Source: Arcicella rosea
Lineage (GTDB): Bacteria > Bacteroidota > Bacteroidia > Cytophagales > Spirosomataceae
Assembly (NCBI RefSeq): GCF_040543805.1
Contig: NZ_JBEUMS010000007.1
Span: 124,001 to 188,000 of the forward strand
Direction: 5' to 3'
Length of the DNA stretch: 64,000 nt
Below the pieces are notes generated by a model. That model searched no databases and was not told where the DNA came from. It saw only the letters and a list, made by a program, of their open reading frames with translations. Positions 1-8,653 of this stretch are shown here, piece after piece; position 1 is the first letter of the stretch; each line of letters opens with the position of its first letter. The position numbers and the translations under genes were made by a program.

Positions 1-288
1 AATGAAGCTTTCTAAAACTTATTTCATATAATCAGTCAAATTAATGTAGGCTGTTGTCTAATTTTCATTTCGAATAAATAATAGAATTCTGCAATTTTAT
101 GACTGTTATCAAAAAAATGGACTACATTTTGAAATGAAGTTTATATATTTGGCAAAATATAAAAGGTAGTGGTCTTCTTATCAAGCATTTTATACCCCAT
201 AGGGCATCAAAATTGAAGGGTTTTAGCCCTAAAGAATAAATATTTCGTAAATAATTTCGATTGTTTACTCCACCAATCAAAATAATTA

Positions 289-2784
289 ATGTCGAAAAAC
301 TTAGTAATAGTAGAGTCTCCAGCAAAGGCAAAGACCATTGAGGGATATTTAGGAAAAGATTTTACCGTAAAATCTTCATTTGGTCATGTCCGAGACTTAC
401 CTAAAGAAAATGATGCCATCGACATAAAAAATGGTTTCAAACCTACTTATATTATCTCACCAGAAAAGATAAAAGTAGTAAACGAACTTAAATCAGCCGT
501 TAAATCAGCAGATGAAGTATGGCTGGCAACGGATGATGACCGTGAAGGTGAATCTATCTCATGGCACTTAAAAGAAGCTCTTGGGCTTGCAGACAGTACT
601 AAAAGAATCGTTTTTCGTGAAATCACGAAAAAGGCTATTCAAAATGCCATTCAAAATCCAAGAACGATTGATGTAGATTTGGTAAATGCACAGCAGGCTC
701 GTCGTGTATTGGATAGATTAATTGGTTTTGAACTTTCACCAGTACTTTGGTCGAAAGTGAAAAAAGGTTTATCAGCAGGTAGAGTTCAATCGGTAGCAGT
801 AAGAATTGTGGTTGAAAGAGAAAGAGATATTGAAAATTTTGATTCAAAATCTTCTTTCAAAATCGTTGCTTTATTTCCCTTAGCAGGCGGAAGAGTCTTA
901 CAGGCTGAATTACCAAAGAACTTTGAAACAGAAGCCTTGGCGAAAGCATTTTTAGAAAAATGTATTGGTGCTGAATTCAAGATTAAGAATTTAGAAACAA
1001 AACCTGCTAAAAAATCTCCAACTGCTCCTTTTACCACTTCTACTTTACAACAAGAAGCTTCTCGTAAATTAGGTTATTCGGTGGCATCAACGATGATGTA
1101 TGCTCAGAAACTGTATGAGGCAGGTAAGATTTCTTACATGAGAACTGACTCAACCAGTCTTTCTGATGAAGCAATAGGCAAAGCAAAAGAAGCCATCACC
1201 AATGCGTATGGTGTTGATTATGTACAAACTCGTCAGTATAAAACAAAAGATGAATCGGCTCAGGAAGCTCACGAAGCCATTCGTCCGACAGATTTTGCAG
1301 AGAGTACTATCGTTGGCGATGCCAAAGAAAGACGTTTGTATGAATTGATTTGGAAACGTGCTATCGCTTCACAAATGGCAGATGCACAATTAGAAAGAAC
1401 TACGGCTACTGTCGGAATTTCAACTACTGCTGAAGAATTAATTGCTCAAGGTGAAGTTATTAAATTCGATGGTTTCTTGAAAGTATATTTAGAAAGTAAA
1501 GACGATGAAGAAGATGAGGATAATTCAAAAATGTTACCTCCTTTAAATATCGGTCAAATCCTGAATTTAGATACTTTAAAAGCAACAGAGCGTTTTTCTC
1601 GTCCTCCAGCACGTTATACAGAAGCTAGTTTGGTTAAAGCCTTAGAAGATAAAGGAGTGGGTCGTCCTTCTACTTATGCTCCAACAATTTCAACGATTAT
1701 CAAGCGTGAATATGTTGTAAAAGAAGACAGAGAAGGCAAGGAGCGTAGTTTCAAGGAGATTGTGTTGAAAGACAATAAAATTTCTGAAAAGACAAGTAAA
1801 GAAACTTACGGCACAGAAAAAGCTAAACTTTTCCCTACTTCAGTAGGAATGGTGGTAAATGATTTCTTAGTTGAAAATTTCAAAGAAGTAGTAGATTTTA
1901 AATTTACTGCTGATATGGAAGATGAATTCGATGAGATTGCCAAAGGAAAAGTAGAATGGTCGAAAATGATTGATAATTTTTATCAAGGGTTCCACCAAAC
2001 GATAGAAGACAGTAAAAGTGTTGATAGAAATACAGTAGGTTCATCTCGTGATTTAGGAATTGACCCAAAAACAGGAAAGCCTGTTTCTGTAAGATTAGGT
2101 AAATTTGGACCTTATGTTCAATTAGGCGAAGCGAAAACCAAAGACGATGAAAAACCTGTTTACTTCAACCTTAAGAAAGACCAGTTAGTAACTACGATTA
2201 CTTTAGAAGAGGCTTTGGCGCTGATGGAGTTGCCAAAATTACCGAGAGAAGTAGGTTTCTTTGAAGATAAACCAATGGTAATTGGTGCCGGTAAAATGGG
2301 ACCATATATTCGACATGATGATAAATATACCAGTTTGCCAGCCACTGAAGACCCTTTTACAGTTACTGAAGAAAGAGCGATTGAGTTGATTTTAGAAAAA
2401 CGTCAAGTTGATGTAGGCAGTGCAATCGGTACTTTTGAAGGCGAGCCAATTACAACTGGCAAAGGTAGATTTGGTCCTTATGTAAAACATAATGGTAAAT
2501 TCTACTCGTTAGGAAGAGGCGAAAATATTGATACTATTACGAGTGAAAGAGCGATAGAAATCATTCTTAAAAAGCGTGATAGCGAAGCCAATAAATACTT
2601 GAAAGAATTCCCTGAAAATGATTCAATTAAAGTAGTCAATGGAATGTATGGTCCATACATTCAGATTGGGAAAAGAAATATCAAAATTCCAAAAGATACC
2701 AAACCAGAAGATTTAACATTAGAGGATTGTATCAAACTAGGCGAAGAAGCACCAGCTCCTTCTGCTAGAGGAAAGAAAAAGTAA
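289..2784 (+). CDS. topA: DNA topoisomerase I (type IA)
   Basis: Relaxes negatively supercoiled DNA by cutting and passing one strand. The 831-residue product opens with a Toprim domain (VIVESPAKAKTIEGYL near the start) and has the active-site signature YMRTDST, with the catalytic tyrosine at residue 283. After the core (about residue 590 on) come repeated short C-terminal modules, each carrying a GxFGPYV-type motif, and a lysine-rich tail. The three Cys4 zinc ribbons of the E. coli enzyme are absent, which is usual in this phylum. The ATG follows an A-rich leader without a Shine-Dalgarno site, as expected for Bacteroidota. It stands alone and ends at a hairpin terminator near 2881-2916. Confidence 0.97.
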   Translation: MSKNLVIVESPAKAKTIEGYLGKDFTVKSSFGHVRDLPKENDAIDIKNGFKPTYIISPEKIKVVNELKSAVKSADEVWLATDDDREGESISWHLKEALGLADSTKRIVFREITKKAIQNAIQNPRTIDVDLVNAQQARRVLDRLIGFELSPVLWSKVKKGLSAGRVQSVAVRIVVERERDIENFDSKSSFKIVALFPLAGGRVLQAELPKNFETEALAKAFLEKCIGAEFKIKNLETKPAKKSPTAPFTTSTLQQEASRKLGYSVASTMMYAQKLYEAGKISYMRTDSTSLSDEAIGKAKEAITNAYGVDYVQTRQYKTKDESAQEAHEAIRPTDFAESTIVGDAKERRLYELIWKRAIASQMADAQLERTTATVGISTTAEELIAQGEVIKFDGFLKVYLESKDDEEDEDNSKMLPPLNIGQILNLDTLKATERFSRPPARYTEASLVKALEDKGVGRPSTYAPTISTIIKREYVVKEDREGKERSFKEIVLKDNKISEKTSKETYGTEKAKLFPTSVGMVVNDFLVENFKEVVDFKFTADMEDEFDEIAKGKVEWSKMIDNFYQGFHQTIEDSKSVDRNTVGSSRDLGIDPKTGKPVSVRLGKFGPYVQLGEAKTKDDEKPVYFNLKKDQLVTTITLEEALALMELPKLPREVGFFEDKPMVIGAGKMGPYIRHDDKYTSLPATEDPFTVTEERAIELILEKRQVDVGSAIGTFEGEPITTGKGRFGPYVKHNGKFYSLGRGENIDTITSERAIEIILKKRDSEANKYLKEFPENDSIKVVNGMYGPYIQIGKRNIKIPKDTKPEDLTLEDCIKLGEEAPAPSARGKKK

Positions 2785-2880
2785 ATTTAATAATTGAGTA
2801 ATTTAATGAATGAGTGATTTGTGATTATTCTTTTTGAAAGTCATTTATACGAATGTCATTTAATCTTAAATATTTTAAAG

Positions 2881-2916
2881 AAAGGTTGTCGATTTTTGAT
2901 TGGCGACCTTTTTTTG
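2881..2916 (+). terminator. Rho-independent terminator after topA
   Basis: AAAGGTTGTCG pairs with TGGCGACCTTT through a stem of about 11 bp that includes G-U pairs, followed by a T run. It lies in the gap between topA and the next gene, which reads the same way. Confidence 0.75.
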
Positions 2917-2943
2917 ATTTGAAAATTAAATTTAAAATCAAAG

Positions 2944-3642
2944 ATGAAATCTACCAAAAAGAAATTAGTCGTATTAACTGGTGCTGGTATTTCAGCAGAA
3001 AGTGGCATTCCTACTTTCAGAGCATCGGATGGACTTTGGGAAAACCATGCCATTGAAGATGTGGCTACTCCGCAAGGCTTCAAGAAAAATCCTGAATTAG
3101 TGCTACGCTTTTATAACGAACGAAGAGCTAAATTAGACCATGTTGAACCGAATGAAGGACATAAAATTTTGGCTCGTTTAGAAAAATATTATGACATACA
3201 AATCATCACACAAAATGTAGATAACCTTCATGAACGTGCTGGTTCAAGCAATGTACTTCATCTTCATGGCGAATTAACGAAAGCTCGTTCTAGCGTTGAT
3301 GAAAATTTGGTCTATGAAATCGGCACTAAAGCAATTAATTTAGGTGATAAATGTGAAAAAGGTTCTCAGCTTCGTCCACATATTGTTTGGTTTCATGAAG
3401 ATGTCCCTTTAATACATGATGCCATTGAAATTGTTGAAAGTGCAGATATTTTTGTGGTTGTTGGTACTTCTTTACAAGTATATCCTGCGGCTGGTTTGGT
3501 AAATTATGTGGCAGGTTTTGTGCCTATTTATATTATCGACCCCAAAAAACCAGAAACAGCCACCCGAAAAAACATGGCTTTTATTGAATATGTAGGCAGT
3601 GTTGGCTTGGCTAAATTGTGGGATATTCTGGTAAATGATTGA
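2944..3642 (+). CDS. cobB: NAD-dependent protein deacylase, Sir2 (sirtuin) class III
   Basis: Removes acyl groups from lysines using NAD. The 232-residue protein has the NAD site GAGISAESG, the TQNVDNLH motif, and the catalytic histidine H108 in LHLHGE. Tyr57 and Arg60 in FYNERR match the Tyr-x-x-Arg pair that gives class III sirtuins (CobB, SIRT5) their preference for acidic acyl groups such as succinyl, so desuccinylase activity is likely. The small zinc-binding module is degenerate: between residues 110 and 145 only one cysteine (DKCEKG) remains of the usual four. It is a single gene after the topA terminator. Confidence 0.93.
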   Translation: MKSTKKKLVVLTGAGISAESGIPTFRASDGLWENHAIEDVATPQGFKKNPELVLRFYNERRAKLDHVEPNEGHKILARLEKYYDIQIITQNVDNLHERAGSSNVLHLHGELTKARSSVDENLVYEIGTKAINLGDKCEKGSQLRPHIVWFHEDVPLIHDAIEIVESADIFVVVGTSLQVYPAAGLVNYVAGFVPIYIIDPKKPETATRKNMAFIEYVGSVGLAKLWDILVND

Positions 3643-3670
3643 GATGTAGCGTACAGATAAACCAAATTCT

Positions 3671-3701
3671 TTTGCTTAACCAAAAACTAGCCGTAATTTT
3701 G
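3671..3701 (+). promoter_or_regulatory. Bacteroidota-type promoter of folD
   Basis: TTTG at 3671-3674 and TAATTTTG at 3694-3701 are separated by 19 bp. This matches the -33/-7 consensus TTTG-N19-21-TAnnTTTG of the phylum's primary sigma factor. Transcription would begin about 20 bases before the folD ATG. Confidence 0.6.
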
Positions 3702-3729
3702 TGGCTTCAAAATTACAAAAAACAGAACC

Positions 3730-4611
3730 ATGCAAATTATAGACGGGAAAGCAGTTGCTGACGAAATCAAGAAAGAAATCGCATTGGAAGTAGCTGAAAT
3801 CAAAGCATCTGGTGGTAAAACACCACATTTAGTAGCCATTTTGGTAGGAAATAATGGTGCTTCTGAAACCTATGTTGCCAACAAAGTAAAATCTTGTCAA
3901 GAATTAGGATTTAATTCAACATTACTTCGTTTCGACCCAAGTATTACTGAAGCTGAATTATTGGCTGAAGTACAAAAAGTAAATGATAATGATGATATGG
4001 ATGGATTAATTGTTCAATTACCACTTCCAGACCATATCAATCCCGATAAAGTAATGGAAACGATTGCGCCAAGTAAAGATGTTGATGGTTTTCATCCAAT
4101 CAATATTGGTAGAATGGCAAAAGGTCTTCCTGCTTATATTTCTGCGACGCCTCAAGGAGTATTAGATTTATTGGCGTATTATAATATTGAAACTTCTGGA
4201 AAACATTGTGTTGTGGTGGGTCGTAGCCAGATTGTAGGCTTACCGATGTCTATTTTGATGCAACGCAATACTAAAATTGGTAATTGTACAGTAACACTTA
4301 CGCATTCAAAAACGAAAGATTTACCAGCTGTTTGTGCTAGTGCTGATATTTTAATTGCAGCTTTGGGTCGTGCAGAGTTTATCACAGCTGAATATGTTAA
4401 AGATGGCGCTGTAGTAATTGATGTAGGTTTGACTAGAGTAGAAGACCCAACTAAGAAGTCTGGTTTTGCTTTGAAAGGTGATGTGAAATTTGATGAAGTT
4501 GCTCCGAAGTGCTCTTTCATCACGCCAGTTCCTAAAGGAGTAGGACCAATGACGATTGTTTCCTTGATGAAAAACACTTTGCTTTCAGCAAAAAAGGTGA
4601 TTTACCAATAA
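3730..4611 (+). CDS. folD: Bifunctional methylenetetrahydrofolate dehydrogenase/cyclohydrolase
   Basis: Interconverts 5,10-methylene-, methenyl- and 10-formyl-tetrahydrofolate in cytosolic one-carbon metabolism, with NADP as cofactor. The 293-residue protein has the usual family length. It shows the YVANKVKSCQELG motif with the catalytic lysine, the QLPLPDHI segment, the Rossmann signature VVVGRSQIVGLPMS and the C-terminal KGVGPMT motif. A promoter of Bacteroidota type lies just upstream and no partner gene is co-transcribed. Confidence 0.97.
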   Translation: MQIIDGKAVADEIKKEIALEVAEIKASGGKTPHLVAILVGNNGASETYVANKVKSCQELGFNSTLLRFDPSITEAELLAEVQKVNDNDDMDGLIVQLPLPDHINPDKVMETIAPSKDVDGFHPINIGRMAKGLPAYISATPQGVLDLLAYYNIETSGKHCVVVGRSQIVGLPMSILMQRNTKIGNCTVTLTHSKTKDLPAVCASADILIAALGRAEFITAEYVKDGAVVIDVGLTRVEDPTKKSGFALKGDVKFDEVAPKCSFITPVPKGVGPMTIVSLMKNTLLSAKKVIYQ

Positions 4612-4701
4612 AATGTAGTACTTTATTTGGGTGTTTGAGGCTTAATTATTTATTGTTTGAAAAATCGACTGTTCAGTGCTGTTTAAGCGAATGATTTTTT
4701 G

Positions 4702-4709
4702 TACTTTTG
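4702..4709 (+). promoter_or_regulatory. Probable -7 element of the prs promoter
   Basis: TACTTTTG is an exact match to the Bacteroidota -7 consensus TAnnTTTG and sits about 70 bases before the prs start. No clean TTG was found at the expected distance upstream, so only the -7 half is supported. Confidence 0.35.
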
Positions 4710-4780
4710 CGGTAAATTTCAGAAAAAGTATTTCCAAGATAATTTTGAATTAAGAGAGCCTTACAAAACTCTCCAAAAAA

Positions 4781-5722
4781 ATGGCTGCTATCAATCAAGT
4801 TAAGATTTTCACAGGATCATCTTCCGAATATTTAGCAAAAGAAATTGCTCGCTTTTACGGAAAAGATTTAGGTTTGTCTTCTGTTCAACGTTTTTCAGAT
4901 GGTGAAATGTCACCAAGTTTTAACGAATCTATCAGAGGATGTGATGTATTCATCATTCAATCAACTTTCCCACCAGCTGATAATATGCTGGAGCTTTTGT
5001 TAATGATTGACGGTGCTCGTCGTGCTTCTGCTCACTATGTTACGGTTGTTATTCCTTATTTCGGGTATTCTCGTCAGGATAGAAAAGACAAACCAAGAGT
5101 AGGTATCGGAGCAAAATTAGTAGCTAATTTATTAACAGCTGCTGGTGCTGATAGATTAATGACTTTAGATTTACATGCTGGACAAATTCAAGGTTTCTTC
5201 GATTTCCCTGTAGATCACTTAGAAGGAACAGCTATTTTTGTTCCTTACTTAAAATCATTAGGATTAGATAATTTACTTTTTGCTTCTCCTGATGTTGGTG
5301 GTGTGGTTCGTACTCGTAATGTTGCTAAGTTCTTCAATGCTGAAATGGTAATTTGCGATAAACAACGTAAACGTGCTAACGAAGTAGCAACAATGCAATT
5401 AATTGGGGATGTTACTGGTGCAGACGTAGTTTTAGTCGATGACTTAATTGATACTGGCGGTACCATGTGTAAAGCTGCTCAGTTAATTATGGACAAAGGT
5501 GCAAAATCTGTAAGAGCCATCGTAACACACCCTGTACTTTCTGGAAAAGCGTATGAAAACATCAATAATTCTGTATTAACTGAGTTGGTTGTAACAGACA
5601 CAATTCCATTAAGAGAAGCTAGTGATAAAATTAAAGTATTATCAGTAGCAGAATTATTCGCCAAAGCAATTGGCAGAATTCGTGACCATGAATCTATCAG
5701 TTCATTATTTATAAAAAATTAA
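4781..5722 (+). CDS. prs: Ribose-phosphate pyrophosphokinase (PRPP synthase)
   Basis: Makes PRPP from ribose 5-phosphate and ATP for nucleotide, histidine and NAD synthesis. The 313-residue class I enzyme has the DLHAGQIQGFFDFPVDHL block and the PRPP-binding loop VVLVDDLIDTGGTM. It is followed after 79 bases by the gene for ribosomal protein L25, a common bacterial gene order, and the two are probably co-transcribed. Confidence 0.97.
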   Translation: MAAINQVKIFTGSSSEYLAKEIARFYGKDLGLSSVQRFSDGEMSPSFNESIRGCDVFIIQSTFPPADNMLELLLMIDGARRASAHYVTVVIPYFGYSRQDRKDKPRVGIGAKLVANLLTAAGADRLMTLDLHAGQIQGFFDFPVDHLEGTAIFVPYLKSLGLDNLLFASPDVGGVVRTRNVAKFFNAEMVICDKQRKRANEVATMQLIGDVTGADVVLVDDLIDTGGTMCKAAQLIMDKGAKSVRAIVTHPVLSGKAYENINNSVLTELVVTDTIPLREASDKIKVLSVAELFAKAIGRIRDHESISSLFIKN

Positions 5723-5801
5723 TTTAAACGGTTGATTGAAGATAGTGCTCAAGGAATAATTTCCTTGAAATCGACAGGCTTTCAACACAAATCACTCAAA
5801 A

Positions 5802-6368
5802 ATGAGAAAGATTGAAATCGTAGGGTATAACAGAGAAACCCTTGGAACAAAATCAGCAAAAGATCTTCGTAACGAATCTTTAGCTCCATGTGTATTATAC
5901 GGTGGTGAAAAACAAATTCACTTTGCTGTACCAATGATTCTTTTCCGTGAATTATTATATACTCCAGAAGTATCAGAAGTAATCTTAAACATCGAAGGTG
6001 AAATTCACCATGCTATCGTTCAAGATTCACAATTCCACCCAGTATCAGAAGTTCTTCTTCATGTCGATTTCTTAGAAATCGTTGAAGGTAAAGAAATCAA
6101 AATTGACGTTCCTGTGAAAGTTATTGGTGATGCACCAGGCGTTCGTAAAGGGGGTAAAATGGTTCAAAAATTACGTAAAGTAACTTTGAAAGGTTTATCA
6201 GACAATATTCCTGATTTTATCGAAGCTGATATTACTGGCTTAGATTTAGGACAAACATTGAAAGTGGCTAAATTGAAGGCTGAAAACGTTGCGATTTTAA
6301 ATAATCCTTCGGCTCCAGTTGCTACAATTGACATCCCACGTGCTTTAAGAGGAAAAATTAACTCATAG
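5802..6368 (+). CDS. rplY: 50S ribosomal protein L25/general stress protein Ctc
   Basis: Binds 5S rRNA in the large ribosomal subunit. The 188-residue product is the long two-domain (TL5/Ctc) form, not the short E. coli form: an N-terminal 5S-binding domain (residues 1-90, with the opening block IVGYNRETLGTKSAKDLRNE) and a C-terminal beta-domain carrying VKVIGDAPGVRKGGKMVQ. It lies behind prs and ends at a strong hairpin. The pth gene that often follows rplY is not present here. Confidence 0.95.
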   Translation: MRKIEIVGYNRETLGTKSAKDLRNESLAPCVLYGGEKQIHFAVPMILFRELLYTPEVSEVILNIEGEIHHAIVQDSQFHPVSEVLLHVDFLEIVEGKEIKIDVPVKVIGDAPGVRKGGKMVQKLRKVTLKGLSDNIPDFIEADITGLDLGQTLKVAKLKAENVAILNNPSAPVATIDIPRALRGKINS

Positions 6369-6405
6369 TAGTTAATTTCCAATTTCACTGATAGGTTTTA
6401 TAAAG

Positions 6406-6446
6406 AGGCTGTTTCTTCAATTATTGAAAGAAACAGCTTTTTTTAT
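6406..6446. terminator. Bidirectional terminator between rplY and the nucleoside phosphorylase gene
   Basis: GCTGTTTC and GAAACAGC form a stem with further TTCAA/TTGAA pairing inside. Runs of A and T flank it, so it can serve the two converging genes. Confidence 0.8.
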
Positions 6447-6447
6447 G

Positions 6448-7308
6448 TTATTTTGAGAGCTTTTCTAAAGCTAGTTTAATTAAATTATCAACCGCCCTTT
6501 CAGGATTTTTAGCAAAATCGTTCGTCATTCTACTGGCAAGAATAGCACTGATTGATAATACTTCATGACCTAGCACTTTCCCCATTAAATAATAGCCTGC
6601 TGTTTCCATTTCAAGATTAGTCAATAATAAATTATCATGTCTGAATGAATTAAATTTTTCTAACAGATTTTCAATTTTAGGACTATATCTTAAAATTCTA
6701 CCTTGAGGAGCATAAAATCCTGGACAAGTAACGGTATTGCCTTCAAACCAATCGACTGGAGAATCTTCCATAAACAGGTTGTACAAAGGCTCACTTCCAG
6801 CATTAGCATAAGGCATAAAATCTAAAGCAAAATACTTTTTGATAGATTCTGTGATAGAATTGTTTTGAGAAGTATAAAAATAACCTAGTGCATCAAAGCC
6901 AATACCTTGTTTAGAAACTACGATGCTTTCCATTGGAATCTCTTTTTGTAAGCTGCCAGAGGTGCCTAGCCTAATAATATTTAAGGATTTATGTTGATCA
7001 AAAGGTGTTCTCGTTGCTAAATCGATGTTGGCTAAAGCATCAAGTTCATTCATTAAAATTTCGATATTATCAGTACCAATTCCACTAGAAATAACGCTAA
7101 GACGTTTTTTGCCAAGGTAGCCAGTATGAGTAACAAACTCTCGTTTATTAATTTTTACTTCAACGCTATCGAAATATTTAGAAACTTTTTCTACTCTTTC
7201 GGGGTCACCAACGGTAATGATAGTATCAGCAATATCGTCTGGACGAAGATTCAAATGATAGATACTTCCATCAGCATTTGTAATTAAATCAGTTGGTGAA
7301 ATGGTCAT
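6448..7308 (-). CDS. Nucleoside phosphorylase (uridine phosphorylase-like)
   Basis: Expected to split a nucleoside with phosphate into base and ribose 1-phosphate. The 286-residue product carries the family opening ITVGDPERVEKVSKYF and the substrate-site region NLEMETAGYY, where Met-Glu contacts ribose. The exact nucleoside cannot be read from sequence. I choose the ATG at 7308 (MTISPTDL); an upstream ATG at 7344 would start inside the terminator hairpin of the gene behind it. Convergent with rplY. Confidence 0.88.
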   Translation of the reverse strand: MTISPTDLITNADGSIYHLNLRPDDIADTIITVGDPERVEKVSKYFDSVEVKINKREFVTHTGYLGKKRLSVISSGIGTDNIEILMNELDALANIDLATRTPFDQHKSLNIIRLGTSGSLQKEIPMESIVVSKQGIGFDALGYFYTSQNNSITESIKKYFALDFMPYANAGSEPLYNLFMEDSPVDWFEGNTVTCPGFYAPQGRILRYSPKIENLLEKFNSFRHDNLLLTNLEMETAGYYLMGKVLGHEVLSISAILASRMTNDFAKNPERAVDNLIKLALEKLSK

Positions 7309-7328
7309 AGTCTTAATGATTTTAAATG

Positions 7329-7369
7329 AAAAAACTAGAGGCATTGTAATTGCTACAATACCTCTAGTT
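7329..7369 (-). terminator. Terminator of trhO
   Basis: On the minus strand AACTAGAGG-ATTGTA pairs with TACAAT-CCTCTAGTT, a near-perfect long stem, and is followed by TTTTTT. It separates trhO from the phosphorylase gene. Confidence 0.85.
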
Positions 7370-7393
7370 GAATATACTCGTCAAATATATAAA

Positions 7394-8374
7394 TTATGCG
7401 TTTTGTTCCAAAGGGCTTTTTGTTAATTTTCTACTTTTGAAACCAAATTCAGGAGTATAATTATCCGACTGCTTAGAATAATATCCTTTTACATTATAAG
7501 GGCGTTTGCGTGGATGATTTTTACATGCTACAGAACAAGCTCCATCCATTTCTAACAAACAAGTAGCACAAATAGGTAAATGCTCATTACATTCTGGATT
7601 AGCACAGTTTACCATATCTTCTGTATCAGTTTTACAGATATGGCATTTTGAGATAATAACAGGGTTTACAGTATTTACTTCTGTTTTTACTCTGTTATCA
7701 AATACATAGCATTTCCCTTCAAAATCTTCACCACCTTCTTCTAAACCATATTTAATAATTCCGCCATGTAATTGATAAACATTTTCGAAACCACGCTCAA
7801 TTAAATAAGCAGAAGCTTTTTCACATTTTATGCCACCAGTGCAATAAGTAATGATTTTTTTATCTTTCAAATGTTCAATCTCTTGCACGTGTTCAGGCAA
7901 TTCACGAAGCGTTTCCATATCAAATGTTACTGCTCCTTTGAATTTTCCTATGCTGTGTTCATAATTAGAACGCATATCAACTAAAACAACATCAGGGTCA
8001 TTCTTCAACATTTCTTTGAAATCTGCTGGCTCTAAATGCTTTCCTGTTCTTACTCTTGGGTCAACTGGTAAATCAGAATTGACAATTTCTTCTTTTACTC
8101 TTACATGGAGTTTAGCAAAAGCGTGTTCTTCGTGCTCTTCAACTTTAAAGTCGAAATTAGAACCTGCAAAAATTGGGTCATTTTCTAACCAATTCATGTA
8201 ACGTTCGCAGTCTTCAGCCAAACCTGAAACCGTACCATTTAATCCTTCAGAAGCAACAATGATACGACCTAATAAACGATTTTCTAAACAAAATAGATGA
8301 TGCTTTTCTCGATAAGTATCCGCATCAGGGATAGGAGTGTAATTATAATAAAGAATTACTCTGTATGGCTTCAT
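7394..8374 (-). CDS. trhO: tRNA uridine(34) hydroxylase, rhodanese family
   Basis: TrhO (YceA) makes 5-hydroxyuridine at the wobble position of tRNA in an O2-dependent way. The protein has an N-terminal acylphosphatase-like domain, a central rhodanese domain with the cysteine motif YCTGGIKCEK, and a C-terminal cysteine-rich segment (CHICKTDTEDMVNC, CATCLLEMDGACS) that probably binds metal. The start at 8374 (MKPYRVILYYNY) gives 326 residues. ATGs at 8383 and 8413 are possible but add residues outside the family alignment. Confidence 0.92.
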   Translation of the reverse strand: MKPYRVILYYNYTPIPDADTYREKHHLFCLENRLLGRIIVASEGLNGTVSGLAEDCERYMNWLENDPIFAGSNFDFKVEEHEEHAFAKLHVRVKEEIVNSDLPVDPRVRTGKHLEPADFKEMLKNDPDVVLVDMRSNYEHSIGKFKGAVTFDMETLRELPEHVQEIEHLKDKKIITYCTGGIKCEKASAYLIERGFENVYQLHGGIIKYGLEEGGEDFEGKCYVFDNRVKTEVNTVNPVIISKCHICKTDTEDMVNCANPECNEHLPICATCLLEMDGACSVACKNHPRKRPYNVKGYYSKQSDNYTPEFGFKSRKLTKSPLEQNA

Positions 8375-8653
8375 CTTCAACATGAGTTTACAGCGTGAAT
8401 GTATTCTTATCAAAAAAACTTATTCGTGACCTAAAATATTTGATAAGAGATACTAAAACGAATAAGCGAGTGCAAAGATACGAAAAAGGGGAGTTTTGAC
8501 GTAGAAATTTCTAATTTCCAAAAATGCTTTTTGTCATTTTTTATGTGATAAGAACAATTATAGGCTTTGTTTTTCAGCAATTTAGGAGTAAAATGAGAAC
8601 GAGACCATCCTTTTAAGAATAGCCTCGTTAAAATATTGCAATACCAATAAATC

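Noticed and set aside
122..331. 69-residue minus-strand frame upstream of topA
   Set aside because: It overlaps the topA start on the opposite strand and has no recognisable domain or leader.
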